This document shows positions 1 through 12,278 of a DNA stretch of 64,000 bases, piece by piece. The notes beneath the pieces are model-generated. The model did no database searches. It worked only from the letters and a program-made list of their open reading frames with translations, and had not been told where the DNA came from. A program made the translations under genes and the position numbers. Position 1 is the stretch's first letter. Each line of letters starts with the position of its first letter. The DNA is from Liopterus haemorrhoidalis (lineage: Eukaryota > Arthropoda > Insecta > Coleoptera > Dytiscidae): NCBI GenBank assembly GCA_963971575.1, contig OZ020625.1, positions 26,747,253 through 26,811,252 on the forward strand, written 5' to 3'.

Positions 1-144
1 TACGTCACCTCACCCAGAGGAAGTTTGCAATTCGTTCGCAACAAACATTTCAACAGAGCATTACGTTACGCGGTACATTACAGGATCAGCTCGATAATTT
101 GGACTCGACTTTCAATTTGTGAAAATTCACATCAATTTTTTTTT
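1..144. other. Unassigned DNA with a family B end scrap
   Basis: No coding potential seen. GTGAAAATTCACATCAA at about 119-135 matches the outer flank of family B elements (as at 18480-18496), so a terminal scrap of that family ends here. Confidence 0.4.
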
Positions 145-149
145 TATTA

Positions 150-340
150 TATAGGCTATTCCAAAACCTTTAAGCGGAACTAACTGGAATTTTAATTTTT
201 TTAAGTTGTCATGAGTTCTTCTTTTTTGGTTTAAAGAGGGCTTTTGCTAAACAAAATGATCAAAAGCCTCACTTAAACGGTAAAAGTTACTAGAATTCAT
301 AATCTAGTTCCGGTTAAACCAAAAAAACTGGCTATAGTTT
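150..340 (+). mobile_element. Family G-like MITE, copy 1
   Basis: Short element with imperfect inverted ends: TTTAAGCGGAACTAACT near the left, AATCTAGTTCCGGTTAAACC near the right. A near-identical copy in the same orientation lies at 946-1135. No coding capacity. The TIR motif GCGGAACTA is shared with the CAGTCTGT MITEs at 19240 and 55090. Confidence 0.65.
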
Positions 341-444
341 TATAAGGGAGGTATTGTGATCATACCGATTTTGACATTTCAAGATTTCGATGGATCACCA
401 CGAATTGAGGTCCCTACATAACGTTTTGACTATTTTTAGCATGA

Positions 445-475
<31 letters not shown>

Positions 476-936
476 CTGTCTGTCTGTCTGTCTGTGTACA
501 CGTGCAGAGCAAATTCGGCTAAAAGGATTTTTATGAAACTTCATATTTAAGCTTCTGCCATCAATGGCACGAGTTGATCAACTTTTGATAAAAATCGATT
601 GACTAAAAATGGGAGTTTACTCGTGTCGATTTTAAGATTTTTGTGAATATTTCACAACAGAAAAATATCTCGAAAAAAATTATTAAACAAAAGTTGCTAT
701 AAAAGAAATAACTAATTACTTTTATTTGAGACGTTTTTTGATAAAACGAAAAATTTCGAATAATTTTTGTAAAATTTTTCGAAATTTTTCATATTTATAT
801 GTAACGTTTCCATGGTCATGATAAATAATATCTCTGTTAGAAAATATTATGTCAAGTTATTTCTACTCTGCTGCTAGAATGTAATTTAAATAAGTACTTT
901 ATGATGGTGGTCGGTCCTGTGGTGGCCACAGCTGAT
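341..936 (+). mobile_element. Family A element (TCTG-bearing), copy 1
   Basis: Begins TATAAGGGAGGTATTGTGAT, carries (TCTG)n at about 445-495, then GTGTACACGTGCAGAGCAAA and ATCAATGGCACGAGTTGATC, and ends near GGCCACAGCTGAT. It lacks the outermost ACCGACCGCCA end. It is sandwiched between two same-orientation family G-like MITEs. Confidence 0.75.
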
Positions 937-945
937 TTTTTTTAT

Positions 946-1135
946 TATATAGGTTATTCCAAAACGTTTAAGCGGAACTAACTGGAATTTTTATTATTTT
1001 AAGTTGTCATGAGTTCTTTTTAGGTTTAAAGAGGGCTTTTGCTAAACAAAATGATCAAAAGCCTCACTTAAACGGTAAAAGTTACTAGAATTCATAATCT
1101 AGTTCCGCTTAAACCAAAAAAAAACTGTCTATAGT
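946..1135 (+). mobile_element. Family G-like MITE, copy 2
   Basis: Same sequence as 150-340 by eye (only scattered differences), same orientation, on the other side of the family A element. Confidence 0.65.
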
Positions 1136-1284
1136 TTTACAATGATTTTTTTTATTTGACTTTCATATCTATGGCCGATGGTCTAGAAACTGAGAGCTTA
1201 CCTTCTCTGCCCCTTATACGCCGCTTCTAGGCGTTTGGAACCTATTAATTTTATTTATTTATTTTTAATGAATTTTAATTATTT

Positions 1285-1460
1285 GTAGATCCAAAAGGAC
1301 TTGGATAAGGACCAACTGGAATAAGGAACCAATTAGGACAGGAGCCAACCAGGATAAGGAACCAACCAGGACGAGGACGAAACGGGACCAGATCCAAAAG
1401 GACATCGGAACCAACCAGGCCGAGGACGAAACGGGACCAGATCCAAAAGGACATCGAAGA
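1285..1460. repeat. 49-bp tandem repeat
   Basis: Unit GGAACCAACCAGGACGAGGA plus GAAACGGGACCAGATCCAAA plus AGGACATC occurs twice at about 1358 and 1407, preceded by decayed copies. No reading frame of interest. Confidence 0.7.
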
Positions 1461-2469
1461 TCTAAAACAGCCGTGTAAAACCGTTAAGTAGAAATGTTTC
1501 TGTAGTTTATTTCAATTAAGAATGCATCGTCTCTTGCAATTAACAAAACTTGTCAAAATAATCGTTACATTATTTATTACAGACATTAATTCTGGTGAAA
1601 TAATGATTCTGTTTTGGGTTTTAAACCATTTTTAAATATTTTATATAATTTTTAAAAATTAATATTTCAAATTCAAAATATCCTTTGTATGGAATTTGTG
1701 GCAATAACCTAATTGTTGTCGTATTATTTATTTAAATTTTCAAATAATTAATTTTATATATATAGTATTTGCTGTAAGTCGTTTTCGTTTTGCAGCGTTT
1801 ACTACTGCATTCTTATTTGAACTGGACGTTAATTTACTAAGGCTGACTGGATATATTTGAGGCATTTTCATGACACACTAAAAAGGCACACAGTAATTTT
1901 GCATGCTAGAATTAAGAAAGAAACAGATAAGGGACAATATTTTTTAATATTGTCGGCTCGAATTTGAGCAGTTTTTTATTTTCAGGTCATCACGTAAAAT
2001 ATTGACTTTATTGACCTAAAGTCAATATTTTAGATCAGTTTTTTTAAGAGAAATATTTTTTTAATTTTTGTACGTTTTTTATATATATGCATACACACAC
2101 ACACAAATTTTTTAAATTGTTTTCTTATGTGTTAGAAAATTTTTAGAGTCAATTTAAATAGTTAAACTTTTAAGTCAATATTTTAGAATTAGTTTTTTAG
2201 ACCGATTTTTGAGTACATTTTTTAGTCAATGTTTTTAGGTAATTTTTTTGAGTAGTATCTTTAACTTCAAATTTTTAGTCAAATTTTTAATTATTCAAAT
2301 TTAGTTAAATTTAGATTTAAATTTTTAGATTCTCCTTTAGAACTTGTAGAGACTCTTTTATTCTCAAATTTATAGACAGACTTTTAAGATAATTCATTTT
2401 TGTATTAAAATTAAAATCAATTAAATTTTTTTAAAAATATTTTTGAGTTTTTAAATTTGAATTTCGCTT
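1461..2469. other. AT-rich non-coding DNA
   Basis: Simple AT-rich sequence with many TTTTTAG/AGTCAATATTTTAG words from 1980 on, suggesting a decayed short-period repeat, and a short AC run at about 2093. No gene seen. Confidence 0.4.
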
Positions 2470-2910
2470 TTCCTTGGGGTAGCCTGTATCGTGTCTTGGG
2501 TGGGAAGCTTAAAGCTACCGCTTAAAACACACCCCAACTAAAGCAAAATTAAATTCCCACACGCTTACTTCGGAGTGGTCTTTAATTGTCTTGGGGGGGA
2601 AGCTAGTGCTACCCCTTAGGGCATACTCCGAGTAACACACACTCGTACACACAGACAAATACACATACATATAAAAAAGCAATGCATGTGCATGAAAATA
2701 TTAAAAAATAAAATCACACACGCTTACCATGAGGACAGCCAATTTGTGCCCTGTTTGGTTAGCTATTGCTGCCATTTAGGGCACGTCCCTGGTAACACAA
2801 ACACAAACAGTACTTAGGTACAAGCACACGCGTACTTTGGGGGCGTATTTATTGTTTTGGGGGGCTAGCTAGTGCTGCCCCTTAAAACTACCCCTTTGTA
2901 CCACACACAG
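2470..2910. repeat. Four diverged hairpin-forming units
   Basis: Units at about 2476, 2570, 2730 and 2835 share the order GGGG(T/C)..., AAGCTAGTGCTACCCCTTA..., with outer arms that pair. Examples: CGGAGTGGTC against GGGCATACTCCG, and AGGACAGCC against GGGCACGTCCCT. Between them are AC-rich strings (ACACACACTCGTACACAC). Function unknown. Confidence 0.5.
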
Positions 2911-5199
2911 GTCGCTTAGGACCTACAAATTTGCAAAACAATAATGATTAAGAAAGAAATAAATGATTTTTTATTGATAAAATGCATGATTTTTGATTTT
3001 TTGATTGAAAAAAGTAAAGTAATGCATGTTTAATAAAGAAAATTTAACACAAATTGAAAGAAATATAAAGAAATTTTAGTTTAGGTAGGTAAATAAATTT
3101 TAAATGTTGAAATATTTTTCCTCCGTGAGAAACGGGGGGAAAGTAATACTTTTATCAAATATCAAAAGCCTCTTATATCCAAGTTGATTCTGTCTGTACA
3201 GTCTGTAATCATTTTTAGGGTGAATTTGTTTCTTTGGCACCCTAAAAAAGTTTATCAAATTGTACATCAGCCGAAGTAAAGGTATGTTAGAGATGGATAA
3301 ATCAAACTAACAATCGTGTGTCTGTTTTGTATGCTGCAAGGTTTGCTTGTAGACCAATTAAAAATCCTTCCACACATGGTACCTTTGTGTGAAAGTGTGT
3401 TTATTTCTTGTGGCACTCACAGATCATCTGCGTATGTTTCTGTTGGGTTTTGCAAAAAATAAACTACAGGTACTACACCCCCTTTGATGCGCCTGTTGTT
3501 ATTAACTAGGGTCGATTTAGATTTGGACTTTTATCTAGAAAGATTCTAGTTGATTCTGACAGATAATTCAGAGGACTGGTGAGTTCTAACAACTGGTAAC
3601 TTTTTGGTTATTCAGTTGGTAGGTAAATCTCACCAAAACACACACAACACTAAATACACTGCGCTTTTCATGATACACATGGTTTATTTCTGTCTCAGGG
3701 ATTGTAGGTGCCGGTTAACCAAGTCTCTTCCGAGTTTTTCCCTACCTTAACGGCCTAGCCGAGGGAGACGAGAGATACTAGTTGACTGAAGGTGACCGAA
3801 GATGTCACGAATGAGTTTTGTTTATTTGGTAGAGTCTTTTTACTGGTCAGGACGATCTGATGTTTCCCCCCAAGGCATAGCCAAGGGTAAGGGATGTTTG
3901 ACACCGCCTGATCACGGGGCCAACTACCCAACGGATGGGTAGTGCTCGTAAAACAATAAATTCAGTAAATGTTAACTTTTGGAAGCCGGTCGGTAAAGAA
4001 TCTTTCGATAGATAAACTGATCGACCGAGTGAAGGACGAGCCTTCAAAAAATTTAACTCTTGAAGTTACAATAAACTTCACTATTTTTGCTTTTAGTGAG
4101 TTGTTTTAAACACTCACGCCATTTTTTGTTGTTTTAATATTAGTTTAAAGTTCCTGAGGTCAGAAGTAAACATTTCAGGTTACCTTGATACTTGTGCAAA
4201 CTCGGATTCCCTTTAATGCGGGCACAAGTTTGTTCTGGGCAAGCATCCTCTTTCCTCTAGGTTGTTCGTTGCCCTCGCGATTCCTCCGGTGGAGCCCAAG
4301 CCCTTTCCATGTGCATCGGATCGGGCGGCGATGGCTTACAATAGAGCCCTCCACGGACTCTTCTATAGACGTGGAGGAACCAGCTCTGTTGTGTGAATAC
4401 AATACGGTTGAACGTTATTTCTTTCCACATTTGGGTTTTTGGTGGGTGGGGGGTAACTCGCTTTTTCCTTGCGCCTTCCCCGGAAAGAATTACGTTCGCC
4501 GTTAGGAAAGATCACCTCCTCTTTCAGCTCAACCTACTAACACTCGCAGGAGAGGCAATTAGGTATGGTTGCGTCTTCTCGAGATTCAACAGAAGCAGTT
4601 TCCAACAAATCAAGACTTCCAGATTTTTAAATTAAAACAATTTTTCTTGGGTATTACAGCCACATGTTATTTTACATATTGGTCGAATTTTATGTGGGTG
4701 CTAATACCCGGTAATGCTCACTGGAAGTGGGTATTTTTTTCGAGTGAACGAATTTTTTACTCATAACCAGATGTAGTGTTACCAACTTTATAAATCCTAC
4801 AAGATTTGTTCATATTATTGGGCTGCTTTTGGTCCGATAATGGGACATGTCTGTAGGTGCTTTAAATCCGACATGTTGAGGACCAGTTTTCTTTATTGGA
4901 TTTTGCAAAATGCAACTTCTAGTAAATGAATTGGTTAGTGTTGGTAAAAATTAAATCCTGTTCAACAGGTGCTTGAAAGTTTTAATTTTAAGTTATTTGA
5001 AAATTAGTTTTAAGTTTAGTTTTTATGATTTATTTTGTGCTAATTCTGTTTTTTGTTTAGGATACTTCAGGAGTTGATTTCAGGAAAAAATAATTAAAAA
5101 GCAGGTTTTTTAAATCGTTTAATTTTTTATTTTAAAAATAGTTTTTTTGGCTAGTTAGCTAAAGTTGCTAAAGCCAACAAACAAACAAAAAATAGTTTT
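2911..5199. other. Non-coding, partly GC-richer DNA
   Basis: No convincing gene. The segment at about 3700-4560 is richer in G+C than its surroundings and has short open frames without recognisable domains. A small hairpin TTTAGGGTG...CACCCTAAAA lies at about 3216-3246. Confidence 0.35.
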
Positions 5200-8100
5200 T
5201 CTTCAATCTTGGTTTTAAAAACGTTATTTACGTATTTTTTCAAAATATTTTTTTGACTAGTAGGTAATTCTTTTTTTCAAAATTAGATTTCAGGTAAAGT
5301 TGTTTTAACAAGTAGATTTTAAAGTTTTCAACAACAGCTTTTCGGAATAGTTTATTTAAAAATTATCTTTTTAAAAATATGCTCTCTAATAGGCTTTCAA
5401 AAATATTAAATTCAAAATTATTTTTTTCGAAAATACTCTAAAATAAATTTTCAAAATATTTTTTTCATAATTCATTTTCAGGAAGAGAGTTTTCAAAATT
5501 AACTTTTTAAATTATTTTTAGATTAGTTTTAAAAAAAAAAAAAAATCTTTCCTCCAAAATTCTTATTTCAAAACTAGGTTCTCGAAAATAGGTTCTCAAA
5601 AATAGTTTTCAATACAGATTTTTTTAAAAATAATGTCATAAATTAAATATGTTTTCTAAAATAGATTTTCCAAAGTAGGTTCTCAAAAACAGATTTTGGA
5701 AAATCGGTGAACAAAAATAGGTTCTCAAAAATCGGTTCTCAAAATACATTTTCTAAAATATGTAGTTTATTATGTTCTCAAAAATTTGTTTTCAAAAATA
5801 TATTTATTGTTTACCAAATTAGTTTTTCATCCAAATTAGTTTTTCAACCAAATTAGATTTACTAAATTATGTATTTTTTTTTTTTCAAAATATTTTAAAA
5901 ATCTCTAATGCGAGATGATTACCTATGAAACAGAGGGACTCGGGTTCAATTCCCGGACTACTCTGCGCTCATTTTCCGATACTGTGTAATCCTTTCAGGG
6001 GTTGACTCAGCTGTGGGGGATACCTAAAAATGACTCCTTAAATAGGGATAGTTTTAAATTATAGTCTTCCAAAATTTGGTTTTTAAAAATAAGTTTCAAA
6101 AAATAGGTTTTCAAAAAATAAGTTATCAAAAATAGATTATCAAAAATAGATTTTTCCAATATATTTCCAATTAGTTTTTTTTTCAAATTGTAGTTTTTTT
6201 TTTCGATTTAGAACGTTTCATTTCCAAAGTTTGGTGTTCAAAAATAGTTGTTTCAAAATCCAAACAGTTTGCTGTTTATCAGCTCTGGGGTTGACTCAGC
6301 ATTGTATAATACTGAAAAATGACTGTGTAAAACAAACTGTTAACAAACCGGTTTTCAGTTTTAGTTTTTAAATTATACTTTTCAATATTTGTTTTTCAAA
6401 AAAAGATTTAATTTTTTGGCAACAATAATTGCTTATTCCGTAATTATCAAAATTTTGATTTTCTGATGCTGGGAAAATACTGTTTAAAAACAGATAATAG
6501 CTGGTCAATTTTAATTTTTAACAGGGACTCGGGTTCAAACCCCGATGTCACGAAATTTAATTTTCCGTTACTGTGCATATCGGCAATTGGATCGACTCTG
6601 CCAAGTAGTAATACTTAAAATGACTGATCAGTTTCTGTTTGTAAATTAAATTTTTCAAAATTTATTTATCAACAATAATTACAAAAAATAATTTTCAAAA
6701 ATAGTTCAAATTGTTTTCCTATTTTTTTTTCAAAACTAGTTTGCAAAAATAATGTCCTTTTAAAAATAATTTTAATAATAACCTTTTTAATTTTTTTTTA
6801 ACAATTTTAATTTTTTTTAAAATAATCTTTAGTATTAAAAATTACTTGCTCTGTGGTAAAAAACTTAACTTATGAAACCCTGGCAGACGGGTTCAAAACC
6901 CGGACACCACGGAATTTTCGTATTCCAAATTTGATACTCTGCAGTCAACCAAGGGGTTGACTCAGCGTAAGCAAAACTTACAAAAATAAATTTAAAATAT
7001 TTAAACGGACAAAATGTCAATTTCACGTGATTTTGACATAGTACCGGAAGTCTAGAAAAAAAGAAATATTTTATAATCAATACGCCACTTAGGCATTGAT
7101 AAATTATTACTAAAAATACTTCAAATGACAATTTTTTTAAATAAATTAAATATCCAATTTTTCCAAATTTATTTTTCAATATTTAGTTTTCCAAATTCAG
7201 AGTTCATTTTTTTTTTTACTGAGCTGTCCCATGACAGTTTGGAGTCCAAAATCGGCTCCATTTAGTTCTGTTGTATTTGTAGTCCATTGGGTTCAAATTT
7301 GGATCAAATCCGAAATGGCGCGTTTTGGAAAATTGCCAAAATTCAACTCGTGGATTTCAAATAATTTTTTGGTTTTATTAATATTTTTATCTTTTAAAAA
7401 TTGTAGTACGTGGTTACACATTTGCTTACACAGCACAAAACAGGGCTCAAACCCCGGACAATACTTCAGAACAATCCTATATTGTTCTCAAAGTTGGAAC
7501 ATAACGTTAAAAATAAAATTAATTAATTAAAATTAAATTTTTCTGGTCAATATGTAATTGTAAAATGTTAGTCAATTTGAACTTATACCTGGCGATAGTA
7601 GCCTAACGCTGGTTGACCTTTATAAATTTTATCAAAATTTTGCTCAAAAAAATATAAGTCATCTTGCGAACATTAAATATTTCTTTGTATTTGTATTGGG
7701 GTCTCAGGGTCATGGGTCCACTGGTGTACTCTCCAGAAGTTACTGGCTGGACCTAGGGAACCCTACGTCCCTCTTCAGAGTGTTTGGGAAGTCCGTTCTC
7801 CATAGCTGGGAAACGTTTGGCCTCTCACTAAGGCAGGATGGACTGTATGAATTTTCCATGGGGAGGATTATCGTTCCTGTATTTTTAGGATACAGGGGAG
7901 GTTTTCTTAAGATCCTTGAAGTATGTGGTGGAGTGTTTCCAACGTTTGACTTGGATGGATTCATTGGAAATTCATTCATCAAGCGTTTTATTTTTAAGTT
8001 GATGATTGTAGAAAATTGGTTGAAATTTAATTATTTTTTTTTTATTCCCTTTTTACAAAATTATTTGCGCCCCCGGTTCCCGGCGCCCTTCCGTCTGACC

Positions 8101-10270
8101 GAAGGCTGACAAGGCCATATCCTTTGGTATGGAAGAGGCTGGATGACGTTAAACAACATAAATTATCCTTTTTTGATAATTTCGCCAATATGAATATATT
8201 TTGCCAGTGATCCCGGTTGACTTTTTAGGTAATCCTGGGACCCCCAAGGGGAGCCCAACCAAATTGGTTGGCGAACCTAGGGATAGGTGTTACCTTTAGG
8301 TACTTCTGGATGAGGCTATTTAACGCTTGAAATGAATGGAAAATTTTAGGTTAAGTCAAACATATTCCGACCAGAAAGATGTTTTTAAATTAATTAATAA
8401 TAAATACCTTTATTTATTTTTTGTGATTTTGTGTGTAAGACTATAAACCTTTGGGGGATTTTTTGGTGTCCTCTTTCAAAAAGAGGACATTTCAATGTTA
8501 TATCCTTTGATATAGCACTAACTTGCTAACCCTAAAGCCGTAAATTAAAATTAGTTTTAACCATTTTTAAAACGTATTTTAGAGTTTTATTTTTATTGCC
8601 ATTAGAAGTATTATAATGGCTGTTAGTATATGCGCTAATAGCTCTTATATATTATTATTAATATTATTTTTATTAATCAATTTTTTTGTTAATATTAACT
8701 CATTTTTTAGTTGTGTGGTTTCGTGGTTTTGATTTGGCTACAGAGCACAAGAAAATGGTTTAAATTCAGACCATTGAATTTTTATTCTGATATGCAGATC
8801 GGCTAAGAGCCGACTCAGCAGACTAATTTAAATAAAATATAGACATTTTTAGTATTTTCAAGAATGAACATTATTTTTAAAATAGTTTTTTAAAAATAGC
8901 ATTTTTAAAATTTTAATAATCAATATTTTTTAATGTTTTTTTTTAGAAATAATTTTTTTAAATTATTTTTAAATTTTTCAATTCCTTTTTTCATTTTTTT
9001 TAATTCGATATTATTTAATATTTTTATTACATTTTTTTTTTTAATATTTAAATTATATTTAAGAGTGTGTAGTCAACAGAGGGGTTGACTCAGCATCGAG
9101 TAATACTTAAATATTACTATACCGAGATATGACCAGTCATTTTGAGTTATTACATTATTTTTCAAAATTTTGTTTTTTAAAATAGTTTTTTTCTATTTTT
9201 CATTTTGTTATTATTTTAATAATGTTTAAGATTTTATGCAGTCGGTAGAGGGGTTGACGCATCATCAAGTAATACTTAAAAATGATTATATAGAGATATA
9301 ACCAGTATTAATTTTTTTTTCAAAATTTGTATATTAATAGTAGTAGAGTAATACTTAAAAATTAATATATATATGACCAGTTAATTTTAACTATTATTTT
9401 CTTTTAATTTGTTCGCAAAATAATCCCATTTTTTTTTCCGTTATTTTTGAATTTTTTTACTTTTTTAATATTTCAATAATATAAAACGGCATAGAGTTAA
9501 TATAAGACCAGTTATTTTCTGTTTTTAAATAAAAAAATCACAATTTACGAGATAATATCATTATTTTGAAATTTTTTTACCAAAATAACTTTAGCATTTG
9601 TTTTTTGTTTTTAAAACGTTTTCAAAATTCTTCTAAAAAATATTTTTCTCAAAGTTTTTGTTTTAATTTTGTCATAATCTCATAAAGTCATCAAAATTAT
9701 AATTAATAATATTTTTTTTTCAAAAATATTTTTCGAAAATAATTTTCAGTAATCAAAGATCAGCTTAGGGGTCGACTCAGTATAGACTAATACTTAAAAT
9801 TCATTCTATAGGGATAAAACCAGTCATTTTTCAGATTTAAATTTAGCAAACTTAGTTCTTCAAAAATAATATTTCAAAAAATTTTCCAAAAATAGTTTTT
9901 TTCAAAAAATTTAAAATTTAAAATTTAAAATTATAACTCCATGGTAAGATAATTACCAACGTAGCCTAAAACCAGGTTTACAGGCTGGAATCCACTTTTG
10001 GTTTTTCGATATGCAGTCATTTCAGGTGTCGACTCACTTTCCATTAATTAAACCTGTTTATATATTAGTAAAACGAAAAGTCACACAGCCCATGTGATTT
10101 TTATATAAATACAGAGAACATACTCAACCCTATTCCCCACTTAAGTGATTGGAACCAATAATTATAGTTCATACAAATTTTCAGTCCCTTGATATTCATT
10201 TAATTTTTCGATATACAATCATGAGATTCGAGTCAATCTCGATTAATTTTAAATACTTTTTCATACAGCA
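5200..10270. repeat. Degenerate array with GACTCAGC module and tRNA-B-box-like segments
   Basis: A module GGGGTTGACTCAGC ... TAATACTTAAAAATGACT ... ATAACCAGT recurs at about 5999, 6290, 6590, 6953, 8808, 9081, 9249, 9338, 9769 and 10028, separated by TTTTCAAAAATA-type filler. Several modules are preceded by B-box-like stretches, such as CGGGTTCAATTCCCGG (5942), CGGGTTCAAACCCCG (6530) and CGGGTTCAAAACCCGG (6889). Spacing is irregular, about 90 to 370 bp and more. An open frame at 7696-8109 lies in a non-repeat patch and shows no known domain. Confidence 0.55.
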
Positions 10271-10820
10271 ATCGTCACGCTACCCATGTAACTTTATTAA
10301 AGTACCGGTGGTCTAGAAATTGAGAACCTATTTTGCCCTATTCATTATTTAAAAAAGAAACCGATTATCTATTTTTTTTTTTTTAAATAATCGAAATGTC
10401 ACTAGCCCTGTGACTTTATAGTGCCGGTTTACTATGCCCTATTCGCCACTTAGGTGATAAGAACCCATAATTATTTTAAATAATATAGATACTTTTAATA
10501 AAATTTGTTTTATATGATCGAAACGTCACGTTACCCATGTGACTTTATAGTGCCGGTTTACTATGCCCTATTCGCCACTTAGGTGATAAGAACCCATAAT
10601 TATTTTCAATAATATAGATACGTTTAGTAAAATTAGTTTTATATGATCGAAACGTCACGTTACCCATGTGACTTTATAGTGCCGGAGGTCTAGAAATTGA
10701 GAACCTAGTATACCCTATTCGTCACCAATTTAAATTTTTAGAAAAGTTTGTGTTTTGAGTGTATTCAGAAATAAAGTCGGTAGAAACGTCACGCAAACCA
10801 TGTGACTTTAATATAGTATC
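10270..10820. repeat. About 128-bp tandem repeat
   Basis: Units carry CACGTTACCCATGTGACTTT, ATAGTGCCGG and CCCTATTCGCCACTTAGGTG. The best copies begin at about 10395, 10525 and 10650, with decayed ones at 10270 and 10790. A related fragment (CACGTGATTTTGACATAGTA then CCGGAAGTCTAG) lies at 7035, so the unit also occurs inside the preceding array. Confidence 0.7.
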
Positions 10821-10931
10821 AGAGGTCTAGAAACTTATACATCTACTCGATGAAAACCTATAATTTTATTTTAAATATAGCAAATATTAAATAAGTTTTA
10901 AAATTTTTTATAAAAAAAAAACGATTTAAAA

Positions 10932-11410
10932 ATCTGCTTTTTTATTTTGATTCTACTCGATATGCAGCAAGAGGCCTTAAGAAGAAAGAATTTGCTGAAA
11001 AGAAGTTTCTGATAATTTAAAATAAATTAGCATATAATTTTGGTTTAAATACAGAAAATTTGAAATAAGTTTTCAAAATTTTAAGATTAAATTTATAAAA
11101 ATCTGCTTTTTTAACTTTGAATCTGTTCGAAATGCTCCAAGAGGCCTTAAGAAGAAAGCAGAGATTGTTGAAATGAAGATTCTAATAATTTTAAATTAAA
11201 TTAGCATATAATTTTGGTTTAAATACAGAAAATTTGAAATAAGTTTTCAAAATTTTAAGATTATATTTATAAAAATCTGCTTTTTTAACTTTGAATCGGT
11301 TCGAAATGCACCAAGAGGCCTTAAGAAGAAAGCAGAGATTGTTGAAATGAAGTTTCTAATAATTTTAAATTAAATTAGCATATAATTTTGTTTTAAATAC
11401 AAAAAATTTA
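10932..11410. repeat. About 172-bp tandem repeat, three copies
   Basis: Copies start at ATCTGCTTTTTTA at 10932, 11101 and 11275 and share CCAAGAGGCCTTAAGAAGAA and TTAGCATATAATTTTG. Confidence 0.8.
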
Positions 11411-11419
11411 ACTAAGTTT

Positions 11420-11752
11420 CAGAATTTGGTTATCCCACAACAGTGAAGGTCCAGAATTTGGTTATCCCCCAACAGTGAAGGTCCAGAATTTGGTTATCCC
11501 CCAACAGTGAAGGTCCAGAATTTGGTTATTCCCCAAGAGTGAAGGTCTAGAATTTGGTTATCCCCCAACAGTGAAGGTCCAGAATTTGGTTATCCCCCAA
11601 CAGTGAAGGTCCAGAATTTGGTTATTCCCCAACAGTGAAGGTCCAGAATTTGATTATTCCCCAAGAGTGAAGGTCCAGAATTTGGTTATCCCCCAACAGT
11701 GAAGGTCCAGAATTTGGTTATCCCCCAACAGTGAAGGTCCAGAATTTGGTTA
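11420..11752. repeat. 32-bp minisatellite, about 10 copies
   Basis: Unit CCAGAATTTGGTTATCCCCC followed by AACAGTGAAGGT, repeated head to tail with few changes, so likely young or homogenised. Confidence 0.95.
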
Positions 11753-12270
11753 TTTCAATGGTAAAAAGGTAGTAAATTAATAATCTTAAGTGATTTTAGT
11801 CCCCAGCGAGGTTTAAGAGATTGTTTTCTTAATAACTCCTCAATTTAAAAATAGAGCTCTCCTCCAGGCGTTAAGATCGTCTCTTAACGCTTTAGCAATA
11901 AAACTGAGTTCTCCCTTTGACCTAAAGTGAGGTGTTTCCTCTAAACATCTTGCCATTTTGCCACCTGAGTGGCACCCTCCCTTAGATATAAGCCTAATCT
12001 AAATGTTTCAGAACTTGGGGTGCTAATTTGCAGTGATGGCTGAGCCTGTGCTTATCGGCTGCTAGATATCTTGACGGCGAGACCCAGCTCAAATGCCTGT
12101 TATCTACAAATCGCCCAGAGTTTGTATAATTATGGTTTTAGGTTTCGTTTTATAAAAATGTTTTCACGTTTTCTTTTTGTTTTCTTTCATGTTGTCTGTT
12201 TCAGATTACACTTCGTATACCAGTATTCTCTAGGTTTTCAGGTATTCGTTTTCATGTTTAATATGCTTAT
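11753..12270. other. Non-repetitive spacer between minisatellites
   Basis: No gene or known element recognised. Contains GTTAAGATCGTCTCTTAACG, a small imperfect hairpin, at about 11870. Confidence 0.3.
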
Positions 12271-12278
12271 TTTGTACG

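Noticed and set aside
4185..4766. Overlapping open frames in a GC-richer patch
   Set aside because: Frames overlap on both strands and show no domain; likely chance.
7696..8109. 137-codon open frame
   Set aside because: No recognisable domain, no splice or start context, lies in decayed repeat DNA; left as unassigned.
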